64,000 bases of DNA from assembly GCF_000685015.1 (NCBI RefSeq), contig NZ_BAYA01000013.1, positions 186,001-250,000 of the forward strand. The letters are read 5' to 3'. The notes beneath the pieces were generated by a model, which searched no databases, was not told the origin of the DNA, and saw only the letters and a program-made list of their open reading frames with translations. This DNA is from Paraburkholderia bannensis NBRC 103871. Lineage in GTDB: Bacteria; Pseudomonadota; Gammaproteobacteria; Burkholderiales; Burkholderiaceae. This document shows, one piece after another, positions 43,476 through 51,087 of the stretch. The first letter of the stretch is position 1, and each line of letters begins with the position of its first letter. A program made the translations under genes and the position numbers.

Positions 43476-44693
43476 ATGTCGGATATCGAATGCGCGCAGA
43501 CGTCGCGCGCCAATCAATCGAAAACTCGCAATAAAAACCATTGGGCGGCCGTCTGGTCGCTCGCGCTTGGCTCATTCGCCAGTGTGACCACCGAGTTCCT
43601 GCCCGTGGGCGTGCTCCCCGAAGTCGCGCACACCTTCAACATCTCCGATGGCCAGGCCGGACTGATGATGACGTCGCCCGCGCTATTCGCGGCCGTCGCC
43701 GCGCCTGGCGTGATGATCGCAGCGGGCCGCATCGACCGGCGGCGCGTGTTGATCGGCCTGTCCGTGATCCTGCTTGCGGCGTGCCTGATCGCCGCCTTCG
43801 CGCAAAGCTTCCCGATGCTGCTGGTGAGCCGCGCGATGGTCGGCGCGAGTCTTGGCGCGTTCTGGTCGCTGGGTCTCGCGGCCGCCGGACGACTCGTCGC
43901 GCCGGAGCATGTGCATCGCGCGGCGGGGACAATCTTCGGCGGCGCCGCACTCGCGATGATCGTGGGGCTGCCTTTCGGCACCTTGCTTGCGGGCTTCTTT
44001 TCGTGGCGTGGCGCGTTCCTGGGCGCGGGCGTGCTGGCCACGCTCGCGTTGATCGCGCAGATCATCGTGCTGCCGCCCATGCCCGCGCAAACCAAGCTGC
44101 GTCTCGCAGGCTTCGCCGCGTTCGCGCGCCAGCGTGCTGCGCAACTGAGTCTTGCGCTGACGTTGCTCGTGTTCATCACGCACTTCGGCGCGTACACGTA
44201 CTTGATGCCGCTGCTGATCCAGGCTGGCGTGTCCGGCGATACCGGCACGTGGGTGCTGCTCGCGTATGGCTTCTGCGCGCTCGTGGCGAATTTCGCGGCG
44301 GGGCGTTATGTGAGCCGCAAGCTCAGCGCAGCGATGCTCGGCAATATTCTGCTGCTTGCCGTCGTGCTGGCCGTGCTGCCCTCGCTGGATCACGCGCGCT
44401 TGACGGTGCTCGCGGGCGTGATGATCTGGGGCGTTGCCTGGGGCGCGCTGCCGCTATGCCTGAACGTCTGGCACAGGCGCGTGCCCGATGGCGAAAGCGA
44501 AGCCGCCGCCGCGCTCTTTACGCTTGCGACGCAAGTAGCGATTGCGCTTGGCTCGGTCGTGGGCGGCGTGGTCGTCGACCATCAAAGCCTGGGCGCCGAT
44601 TATCGCTATTGCGCGCTGATGGGATTCGTCGCCGCGGCGCTCGTGGTGCGGGCGCGCTCGCGCAAACTTCATACGACCAAGGAACACGCATGA
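43476..44693 (+). CDS. MFS transporter, DHA1-type exporter
   Basis: 405 aa, twelve membrane helices after a polar 22-residue start. TM1 is WAAVWSLALGSFASVTTEFLPVGVLP, a DHA1 (NepI/AraJ-like) pattern; GRIDRRRVLIGL (~85) is motif A in a variant form, and MVGASLGAFWSLGLAAAGRL is the TM4-5 motif B/C region. Members export sugars, nucleosides or drugs. The last base pairs overlap the RidA-like gene as ATGA, so the two are co-translated. A linked metabolite-damage/export role is inference. Confidence 0.9.
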   Translation: MSDIECAQTSRANQSKTRNKNHWAAVWSLALGSFASVTTEFLPVGVLPEVAHTFNISDGQAGLMMTSPALFAAVAAPGVMIAAGRIDRRRVLIGLSVILLAACLIAAFAQSFPMLLVSRAMVGASLGAFWSLGLAAAGRLVAPEHVHRAAGTIFGGAALAMIVGLPFGTLLAGFFSWRGAFLGAGVLATLALIAQIIVLPPMPAQTKLRLAGFAAFARQRAAQLSLALTLLVFITHFGAYTYLMPLLIQAGVSGDTGTWVLLAYGFCALVANFAAGRYVSRKLSAAMLGNILLLAVVLAVLPSLDHARLTVLAGVMIWGVAWGALPLCLNVWHRRVPDGESEAAAALFTLATQVAIALGSVVGGVVVDHQSLGADYRYCALMGFVAAALVVRARSRKLHTTKEHA

Positions 44694-45082
44694 CCGATCG
44701 CGAATTGATCATTCCGCAGCAGATGCAGGCAATTGTGGAGCGCGCCGGCTACGTGCCGGCGGTGAAGGTCGGCAAGACCGTGTATTGCGCGGGCCAGGTC
44801 GGTCGCACGGCCAGTCTTGAAGTGATCGCCGATCCCGAAGCGCAGTTCGCGGTCTGCTGGGAAAACCTGCGCATCGTGCTGGCTGAGGCGGGCTGCACGT
44901 TCGACGACGTCGTCGACATGACGACGTATCACGTGCAGATGAGCGAGCACATGGCGATCTTTCGCGCCGTAAAAGATCGGGTGTTTCCACGCGGCACCTG
45001 CGCATGGACGTCGATTGGCGTATCCGAACTCGCGCGGCCCGGCCTGCTCGTGGAGATCAAGTGCGTCGCGGTGCAGCGCTAA
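44690..45082 (+). CDS. RidA-family protein
   Basis: 130 aa, YjgF/YER057c/UK114 fold: YVPAVKVGKTVYCAGQVGR (~18-37), VCWENLRIVLAEAGCTFDDVVDMTTYHVQMSEH, and the C-terminal TSIGVSELARPGLLVEIKCVA. The Arg of the RidA substrate site (usually R105 in xxRPG) is replaced by the context ELARPGLLVEI, in which Arg is present. RidA proteins hydrolyse reactive enamine/imine intermediates; this sequence belongs to a Rid-like branch, so the exact substrate is open. Start ATG overlaps the MFS stop. Followed by a strong terminator. Confidence 0.9.
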   Translation: MTDRELIIPQQMQAIVERAGYVPAVKVGKTVYCAGQVGRTASLEVIADPEAQFAVCWENLRIVLAEAGCTFDDVVDMTTYHVQMSEHMAIFRAVKDRVFPRGTCAWTSIGVSELARPGLLVEIKCVAVQR

Positions 45083-45084
45083 AC

Positions 45085-45126
45085 AAAAACGGCGTCGGGA
45101 TGAACCTCATCCCGGCGCCGTTTTTC
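45085..45126. terminator. Bidirectional rho-independent terminator
   Basis: AAAAACGGCGTCGGGATGA-N4-CATCCCGGCGCCGTTTTT between the RidA-like gene and glpF, with A- and T-tracts on both sides. Confidence 0.93.
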
Positions 45127-45146
45127 ACGCTTGAATCACGCTCGCA

Positions 45147-45863
45147 TCAATGCGTAGCGTGCAGGTACAGATACAGCGTCGATGCCGCCACGCCGCCCAG
45201 CAGCGGGCCGACGACGGGGATCCACGCATAGCGCCAGTCGCTGTCGCGCTTGCCCGGGATCGGCAGCAGCGCGTGCATGATGCGCGGCGAGAGATCGCGT
45301 GCGGGGCTCATCGCGTAGCCCGTGGGGCCGCCCAGCGAAATGCCGATGCCGAGCACGAGCAGGCCGACCGGCAGCGCGTCGAGCGCACCCAGGCCCACTT
45401 GCGGCGCAGCCAGGTACAGCACGCCCAGGATCAGCACGAAAGTGCAAATCGCTTCGGTGATGACATTGTGGCGCACGCAACGAATCGCCGGCCCGGTGCA
45501 GAACACGGCGAGCTTGAGATCCGCGTCTTCTTCGTTCGCAAAGTGCTGACGATAGGCGAGCCACACGAGAAACGCGCCCGCCATGCCGCCGAGCATCTGC
45601 GCGGCGATATAGCCGCCCACTTTCGACCACGCAAACTTGCCTGCCAGCGCGAGGCTGATCGTCACGATCGGGTTCAGGTGCGCGCCGCTGTACGCCGCCG
45701 TCACGTAGACGGCCACGAACACGGCCATCGCCCAGCCCATCACGATGACGATAAGATCCGCGCCGCGGCCCTTGGTTTTGGCGAGCAGCACGTTGGCGAC
45801 CGCGCCGTTGCCGAGCAGCACGAGAATCGCTGTGCCGATGAATTCCGCAATATAGGGTGACAT
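45147..45863 (-). CDS. glpF: Glycerol facilitator / aquaglyceroporin (MIP family), with variant NPA motifs
   Basis: 238 aa, six helices and two half-helices. The first pore motif reads HLNPIVT (residues 62-68, Ile instead of Ala) and the second GYAMSPARD (182-190, Ser in place of the conserved Asn). The aromatic/Arg filter keeps Trp (VMGWAMA, 44) and the Arg-Asp pair typical of glycerol-conducting members. It lies next to glpK, so glycerol uptake is the likely role. The N-to-S change removes one of the two pore asparagines and is a real oddity. A hairpin GCAGCGGGC/GCCCGCTGC lies in the leader at 45885-45921. Confidence 0.92.
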   Translation of the reverse strand: MSPYIAEFIGTAILVLLGNGAVANVLLAKTKGRGADLIVIVMGWAMAVFVAVYVTAAYSGAHLNPIVTISLALAGKFAWSKVGGYIAAQMLGGMAGAFLVWLAYRQHFANEEDADLKLAVFCTGPAIRCVRHNVITEAICTFVLILGVLYLAAPQVGLGALDALPVGLLVLGIGISLGGPTGYAMSPARDLSPRIMHALLPIPGKRDSDWRYAWIPVVGPLLGGVAASTLYLYLHATH

Positions 45864-46034
45864 GTTGGTTGTCTCACTTATTGTGCAGCGGGCATGCGTG
45901 GCCGATCTTCCGGCCCGCTGCCCGCCCGCTATTGTTGTGTGATTGGGTTACTTGGGATGCCCTGTTTCTACCACTGTGCTTCTACTGCGCTTTACTGCAT
46001 GACTGCATGACTACAGGTCTGCTCGCGCGCCGAC

Positions 46035-47540
46035 TCACTGCGTGTCGTCGGCCCACGCCTTCGCGGCGCGCACTGCACGCTGCCAGCCCGCACGGCACGC
46101 ATCGACCTGCGAAGCCGCCATGCCCGGCGCGAAACGCTTGTCCACGTGCCACTGGCCTTGCAGCTCGTCCACGTTCTTCCAGTAGCCGACCGCGAGGCCT
46201 GCGAGATACGCCGCGCCCAGCGCGGTCGTTTCGGTGATCTGCGGGCGCACCGCATCCACGCCCAGCAGGTCTGCCTGGAACTGCATCAGCAGGTTGTTCG
46301 CGCTCGCGCCGCCGTCCACGCGCAGCTCGCCCACGCTGATGCCCGAATCGGCTTCCATCGCCGCGAGCACGTCGAGCGACTGATACGCGATCGAATCGAG
46401 CGCCGCACGCGCGACATGCGCCGAAGTCGTGCCGCGCGTCACGCCGAACAGCGACCCGCGTGCACGCGCGTTCCAGTGCGGCGCGCCCAGACCCGCGAAT
46501 GCAGGCACGAGATAAACGCCGTCGGTATGCGGCACGCTCGCGGCCAGCGCTTCGATTTCCGACGCGCTCTTGATGATGCCCATGCCGTCGCGCAGCCACT
46601 GCACCACCGCGCCCGCGATAAAGATGCTGCCTTCGAGCGCGTAATTGACCTGGTCGCCGATCTGCCATGCAATCGTCGTGACAAGGTTGTTCTTCGACTC
46701 GATGGGCTTGTCGCCCGTGTTCATCATCAGGAAGCAGCCCGTACCGTAGGTGTTCTTCACCATGCCGGTGTGCGTGCACATCTGGCCGAACAGCGCCGCC
46801 TGCTGGTCGCCTGCGATACCGGCAAGCGGGATCTTCGAGGCAAACACCGTCGTCTTGGTCGGCCCATAAATTTCGGATGACGAACGGACTTCCGGCAGCA
46901 TGCTGCGCGGAATGTCGAGCGCTTCGAGCAGTTCGTTGTCCCACTGGCGCGTGTGGATGTTGAACAGCATCGTGCGCGATGCGTTGGTCACGTCCGTCAC
47001 GTGCAGTTCGTGCTTGGTGAAGTTCCACACGAGCCAGCTGTCGACCGTGCCGAACGCGAGCTTGCCCTGACGCGCCTTTTCGCGCGCGCCTTCGACGTTG
47101 TCGAGGATCCAGCGGATCTTGGTGCCCGAGAAATACGAATCGATCGGCAGGCCGGTCTTCGCGCGCACTTTCTCTTCCAGGCCTTGCGCCTTGAGCTGGT
47201 CGCAGAAGTCGGCCGTGCGGCGGTCTTGCCAGACGATCGCGTTGTAGATCGGGTGGCCGGTTTCGCGATCCCAGACGATGGTGGTTTCGCGCTGGTTCGT
47301 GATGCCGATGGCGGCGATATTGGTGCCGTTCATGCCCGCGCGCGTGACGGCTTCGGCGGCGACGCCAGCCTGCGTCGACCAGATTTCCTGCGGATCGTGC
47401 TCGACCCAGCCCGGACGCGGATAAATCTGTTCGAACTCTTTCTGCGCCGTCGAAACGATACGGCCCTGGCGGTCGAACAGCATCGCGCGCGAACTCGTGG
47501 TGCCCTGGTCGAGCGCGAGAATGTATTGTTGATCCTGCAT
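46035..47540 (-). CDS. glpK: Glycerol kinase
   Basis: 501 aa; converts glycerol to sn-glycerol-3-phosphate with ATP. FGGY-kinase signatures are complete: YILALDQGTTSSRAMLFD (~4-21), GITNQRETTIVWDRETG (Arg-Glu glycerol contacts), GTVDSWLVWNF, AGIAGDQQAALFGQ and the ATP site GELRVDGGASANNLLMQFQAD. The start with MQDQQYIL is used because AAGGAG lies 9 nt before it, whereas the upstream in-frame ATG abuts the site. Downstream of glpD (108 bp) and upstream of glpF. Confidence 0.97.
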   Translation of the reverse strand: MQDQQYILALDQGTTSSRAMLFDRQGRIVSTAQKEFEQIYPRPGWVEHDPQEIWSTQAGVAAEAVTRAGMNGTNIAAIGITNQRETTIVWDRETGHPIYNAIVWQDRRTADFCDQLKAQGLEEKVRAKTGLPIDSYFSGTKIRWILDNVEGAREKARQGKLAFGTVDSWLVWNFTKHELHVTDVTNASRTMLFNIHTRQWDNELLEALDIPRSMLPEVRSSSEIYGPTKTTVFASKIPLAGIAGDQQAALFGQMCTHTGMVKNTYGTGCFLMMNTGDKPIESKNNLVTTIAWQIGDQVNYALEGSIFIAGAVVQWLRDGMGIIKSASEIEALAASVPHTDGVYLVPAFAGLGAPHWNARARGSLFGVTRGTTSAHVARAALDSIAYQSLDVLAAMEADSGISVGELRVDGGASANNLLMQFQADLLGVDAVRPQITETTALGAAYLAGLAVGYWKNVDELQGQWHVDKRFAPGMAASQVDACRAGWQRAVRAAKAWADDTQ

Positions 47541-47648
47541 GTCTCTCATCTCCTTCCGTACGTAGTTGTGATTCGCGCCGCTATCGTGGCTGTGCTGCTG
47601 CGCGATGCGGCGCGCGATGTTGCTACCTGCCTCTGCAACCTGCCTGCT

Positions 47649-49196
47649 TTAGTGCGGCACGGCCGTCCGCGCCTGGCTCGTGGCGAACCACGATTCGAGC
47701 GCGGCCGTCACGGCTTCCAGCGTGCCCGGCGTCACATGCAGGCCGAGCTTCGAGCGGCGCCACAGCACATCCTCGGCGCAGGTCGCCCATTCGGTATCGC
47801 GCAGATAGCGCAGTTCGGCCTCATAGATGCCGGGTGCGATCTGCGGGCCAAGATCGTCGAGCGACTTCGCCGCGCCGATCAAACGTTCGGCACGCGTGCC
47901 GTAAGCGCGCGCATAGCGCAGCGCGAGTTGCGCGGGCAGCCAGGCGAAACGCTTCGCCAGGCTCTCTGCGAACGGCGCGAAACGCGCATTGGCGATGTCG
48001 CCGCCAGGCAGCGGCTTGCCCGCCGTCCACGCGCCCGCCTTACTGCCGAGCACGGTTGCCAGCATGTCGCCAGCCTCTTCGGCCAGCTTGCGGAAGGTCG
48101 TGATCTTGCCGCCGAACACCGAGAGCAGCGGCGCATTGTCGGCACCGTCCATTTCGAGGCGATAGTCGCGCGTCACCGCCGATGCGTTCTTCGCGCCCTC
48201 TTCCTCAAGGAGCGGACGCACGCCCGAATAAGTCCAGTGCACATCGGAGGGCGAGATCTTACGCTTGAAATAGCGATTGATCGACTCGCAGAGGTAACGC
48301 GTTTCGTCGCCGTCGATCGCCACTTTGGCGGGATCGTTGCGATATTCCACGTCGGTCGTGCCGATCAGCGTGAAATCGTGCTCGTAGGGAATCGCGAAAA
48401 TGATGCGCTTGTCGGGGTTCTGGAAGATGTAGGCATGGTCGTGATCGAACAGGCGCTTCGTCACGATATGGCTGCCCTTCACGAGGCGCACGCTGTGCTG
48501 CGCGCCCTGTCCGAGCGCGCCGTGCAGCACCTCGCCCACCCACGGGCCGGCCGCGTTGGCCACCGCGCGGGCGCGCACGTCGAAGGTGCTGCCGTCGGCG
48601 CGGCGCAGCGTCGCCTGCCACTCGCCTTCGCCGCTGGCGTTCTTCACGCGCTGCGCGGCCACGAGTTTCGTACGCGTGAGGATGCGCGCGCCGCGCTCCT
48701 GCGCATCGAGCGCGTTGAGCACCACGAGTCGCGCATCGTCGACCCAGCCGTCCGAATACACGAAGCCGCGGCGGATCGAATCGATCAGCGGTGCGCCCGC
48801 CGCATGGCGGCGCATGTCGATGCCGCGCGAGCCCGGCAGCAGTTCGCGCTTCGCGAGGTGATCGTAGAGAAACAGGCCGATGCGAATGAGCCAGGCCGGA
48901 CGCAGGTTCGGCATGTGCGGCATGACGAAACGCAACGGCCACATGATGTGCGGCGCCGCGCGCAGCAGCGTCTCGCGCTCCTGCAGCGCCTTGCGCACGA
49001 GCCCGAATTCCTTGTACTCCAGATAGCGCAAGCCGCCGTGAATCAGCTTGGTGCTGGCCGACGAAGTATGCGAAGCCAGATCGTCCTGCTCGCAAAGGAG
49101 CACGGACAGCCCGCGCCCGGCTGCGTCGCGCGCGATGCCCGCGCCGTTGATCCCGCCGCCCACGACGAGCAGATCGTACCGATTCTCTTGAGTCAC
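47649..49196 (-). CDS. glpD: Glycerol-3-phosphate dehydrogenase, FAD-dependent, aerobic
   Basis: 515 aa from a GTG start (49194-49196) with AGGAAA 6 nt upstream. The FAD dinucleotide fold is YDLLVVGGGINGAGIARDAAGRG (~6-28), followed by SHTSSASTKLIHGGLRYLE (~40-58) and VKGSHIV. The cap domain has LIGTTDVEY and SGVRPLLEEEGAKNASA; the C-terminal helical domain (DAO_C) starts near 390. It oxidises glycerol-3-phosphate to DHAP and passes electrons to quinone as a peripheral membrane protein. GlpR sites lie upstream. Confidence 0.97.
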   Translation of the reverse strand: MTQENRYDLLVVGGGINGAGIARDAAGRGLSVLLCEQDDLASHTSSASTKLIHGGLRYLEYKEFGLVRKALQERETLLRAAPHIMWPLRFVMPHMPNLRPAWLIRIGLFLYDHLAKRELLPGSRGIDMRRHAAGAPLIDSIRRGFVYSDGWVDDARLVVLNALDAQERGARILTRTKLVAAQRVKNASGEGEWQATLRRADGSTFDVRARAVANAAGPWVGEVLHGALGQGAQHSVRLVKGSHIVTKRLFDHDHAYIFQNPDKRIIFAIPYEHDFTLIGTTDVEYRNDPAKVAIDGDETRYLCESINRYFKRKISPSDVHWTYSGVRPLLEEEGAKNASAVTRDYRLEMDGADNAPLLSVFGGKITTFRKLAEEAGDMLATVLGSKAGAWTAGKPLPGGDIANARFAPFAESLAKRFAWLPAQLALRYARAYGTRAERLIGAAKSLDDLGPQIAPGIYEAELRYLRDTEWATCAEDVLWRRSKLGLHVTPGTLEAVTAALESWFATSQARTAVPH

Positions 49197-49287
49197 CTGC
49201 GTTTCCTGTTTATGGCTTGGTGTGCCTTCGTCCGGCGTCGCTCGACGCCCCCGATCGGGCCCCATGCGAATCCAGATACGAACCAGA

Positions 49288-49318
49288 AATGTTCGAATGC
49301 GAAATCTAACGAACAAAA
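49288..49318. promoter_or_regulatory. Probable GlpR operator 1 upstream of glpD
   Basis: TGTTCG (49290-49295) and CGAACA (49310-49315) in inverted orientation with AT-rich flanks, resembling the E. coli GlpR half-site TGTTCG/CGAACA. Half-site spacing is twice that of the E. coli operator, so it may hold two overlapping sites. Confidence 0.6.
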
Positions 49319-49494
49319 TCGAAAAAGTAAAGTTCGATCAGACGAAACCGGTGGAAACGACGAAAATGCGGGCGTTTTGGCGCGAAAAGGGTCGGAAAAC
49401 TGGGGTTTTCCCGCAGGATGAGGTCGCTACAGGGGATGGAAAAGCACGTTCGGCGGCATGTTAGCCGCCTGTCAGGAAACAGAACGAACCCGAA

Positions 49495-49526
49495 AATGTT
49501 CGAATTCTTTTCGTTCGATGTTCGTT
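49495..49526. promoter_or_regulatory. Probable GlpR operator 2 upstream of glpD
   Basis: TGTTCG at 49498-49503 and again at 49520-49525, with CGTTCG (49513-49518) in between and GAACG at 49484-49488 upstream. Several GlpR-type half-sites in the 364-bp glpR-glpD gap (49197-49560) support local repression. The rest of this gap holds no gene. Confidence 0.6.
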
Positions 49527-49560
49527 TTTATGTCAGAGCGCGAGGGTGATAGCGCGACAC

Positions 49561-50340
49561 TTACTGGGCGACATACACCGCCGTACCGGCCTGGGCGATG
49601 GTTTCGTCCATCTCGGCGGGCAGGGGCTTGTCGGTGAACAGCGCGTGGATCTGGCTCAGGTGGCCCTGGCGCACGAGCGCAGGCCGGCCGAACTTCGAAT
49701 GGTCGGTGACGAGATAAACGGTGCGCGCGTGCTGGATGATCGCCTCCGCCACGCGCACTTCGCGCGTATCGAAATCGCGCAGCGTGCCATCGGTTTCGAT
49801 CGCCGAGGTGCCGATGATCGCGTAGTCCACCTTGAACTGGCGGATGAAATCGATCGTCAGCTCGCCGACGATGCCCTTGTCCCAGGGCCGCACGATGCCG
49901 CCCGTGATGAGCACTTCGCACTCGGGATAGCCGCTCATCATGCTGGCGACGTTCAGGTTGTTGGTGATGACGCGCAGGCCGCGATGATGGTTGAGCGCGC
50001 GCGCGACTTCCTCGGTGGTGGTGCCGAGGTTGATGAAGAGCGACGCCTGATCAGGAATATGCGAGGCGGCGAGTGCGCCGATGCGGCGCTTCTCGTCGTG
50101 GAACATTTGCTGGCGTGCGCTGTAGGAGACGTTCTCGGCGCTCGTGGGCAGGCTCGCGCCGCCGTGGTAGCGGCGCAGCAGGTTCATGTCGGCGAGCCAG
50201 TTGACGTCGCGGCGGATCGTCTGCGGCGTCACGTTGAAGTGCGCGGCAAGATCGTCGACGGTCACGAAGCCGTCACGCTGCACCCATTCGAGCAGTTCCT
50301 GCTGGCGCGCGTTGAGGGTGAGGCGGGGGTCTCGGGTCAT
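49561..50340 (-). CDS. glpR: DeoR-family repressor of the glycerol regulon
   Basis: 259 aa. N-terminal DeoR winged helix-turn-helix: LTLNARQQELLEWVQRDGFVTVDDLAAHFNVTPQTIRRD (~8-46, read in parts) and LADMNLLRRYHGGASL. The sensor domain (~75-255) has SLFINLGTTTEEVARAL, VITNNLNVA, EVLITGGIVRP and a Lys in VTDHSKFGRPALV that contacts phospho-sugar. It should release DNA on binding glycerol-3-phosphate. It is immediately upstream of glpD in the same direction, so glpR-D-K-F forms one regulated cluster. Confidence 0.94.
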   Translation of the reverse strand: MTRDPRLTLNARQQELLEWVQRDGFVTVDDLAAHFNVTPQTIRRDVNWLADMNLLRRYHGGASLPTSAENVSYSARQQMFHDEKRRIGALAASHIPDQASLFINLGTTTEEVARALNHHRGLRVITNNLNVASMMSGYPECEVLITGGIVRPWDKGIVGELTIDFIRQFKVDYAIIGTSAIETDGTLRDFDTREVRVAEAIIQHARTVYLVTDHSKFGRPALVRQGHLSQIHALFTDKPLPAEMDETIAQAGTAVYVAQ

Positions 50341-50425
50341 GTTTTGGGGCGCAGTTTGAGAGGGACTGGCCGTATTGTAAGGGGAGGGGAGCGGAGCGAT
50401 CCGTTATGCGGGACGCAAGCGGGTA

Positions 50426-50905
50426 TCAATGCCGCGTGCCGGGGATATCCGGTGTCGTGGGGAAATTCACCCAGGCCGCTTCGACCCGTTGTTTAGGCAG
50501 GAAGTGAAACTCGATAAAGCCATCGTGCTTGTTGGTGAGCGGTGGCACAGGAATGTCGGTTTCGAAGGTGTCGTGGGGTGCATTCGCGAGGTATTGCTCC
50601 TTCGTCCACTCAAGCTCGACTTTTACATGCAGTTGTTTCGCGCTTTTGGGAATCGAGAAACAGCAGACGATGCCACCGCCTCCACCGGATTGATGCGCTT
50701 CAGACGCGCCTGCGGCAAAGCCATTTACAAAGAAGTTGACGATATGCCGATCCGTATAGTTATAGCCAATCACGGCATAAGGGCCGTAGGCGGCTTCGCT
50801 TGAAATGCTGATGTAGCTCCATACAGCGCCGCCCACAAGCAACGCAGCAAGAACAACACGCCGGACGCTTCTGCTGGGTCTATTTGGAGAACGCTCTCGT
50901 TTCAT
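50426..50905 (-). CDS. DUF3304-domain protein
   Basis: 159 aa with an N-terminal membrane anchor or signal (RRVVLAALLVGGAVWSYISI, ~15-35). The domain signature is YAVIGYNYTDRHIVNFFVNGFAAG (~43-66) and SGGGGGIVCCFSIPKSAKQLHVKVELEW (~73-100, read in parts), the DUF3304 pattern of Gly-rich turn plus adjacent Cys-Cys. These proteins are common in Burkholderia and Pseudomonas, often near type VI secretion effectors, and have unknown function. No type VI genes are here; it looks like a stand-alone copy. Composition is slightly AT-rich relative to neighbours. Confidence 0.85.
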   Translation of the reverse strand: MKRERSPNRPSRSVRRVVLAALLVGGAVWSYISISSEAAYGPYAVIGYNYTDRHIVNFFVNGFAAGASEAHQSGGGGGIVCCFSIPKSAKQLHVKVELEWTKEQYLANAPHDTFETDIPVPPLTNKHDGFIEFHFLPKQRVEAAWVNFPTTPDIPGTRH

Positions 50906-51087
50906 CGTTTCAGTCTTTTTTGTTTATCGTTCGCATAGCAATTTATCGCATATCGATACCTGCGTGCTTCATATCGCGCTATCTATATCGCCGCCCCCGC
51001 AAAGCAACTGACGAATCCGACTTTGGGCACTGCGCCTGCGCCGCTAATATCGCCGCTCCAATAAACAAAAGTACTAGAACAACGACG

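Noticed and set aside
43541..44689. Upstream extension of the RidA-like frame through the MFS gene
   Set aside because: Shadow of the MFS gene in another register; the RidA domain begins only at 44690.
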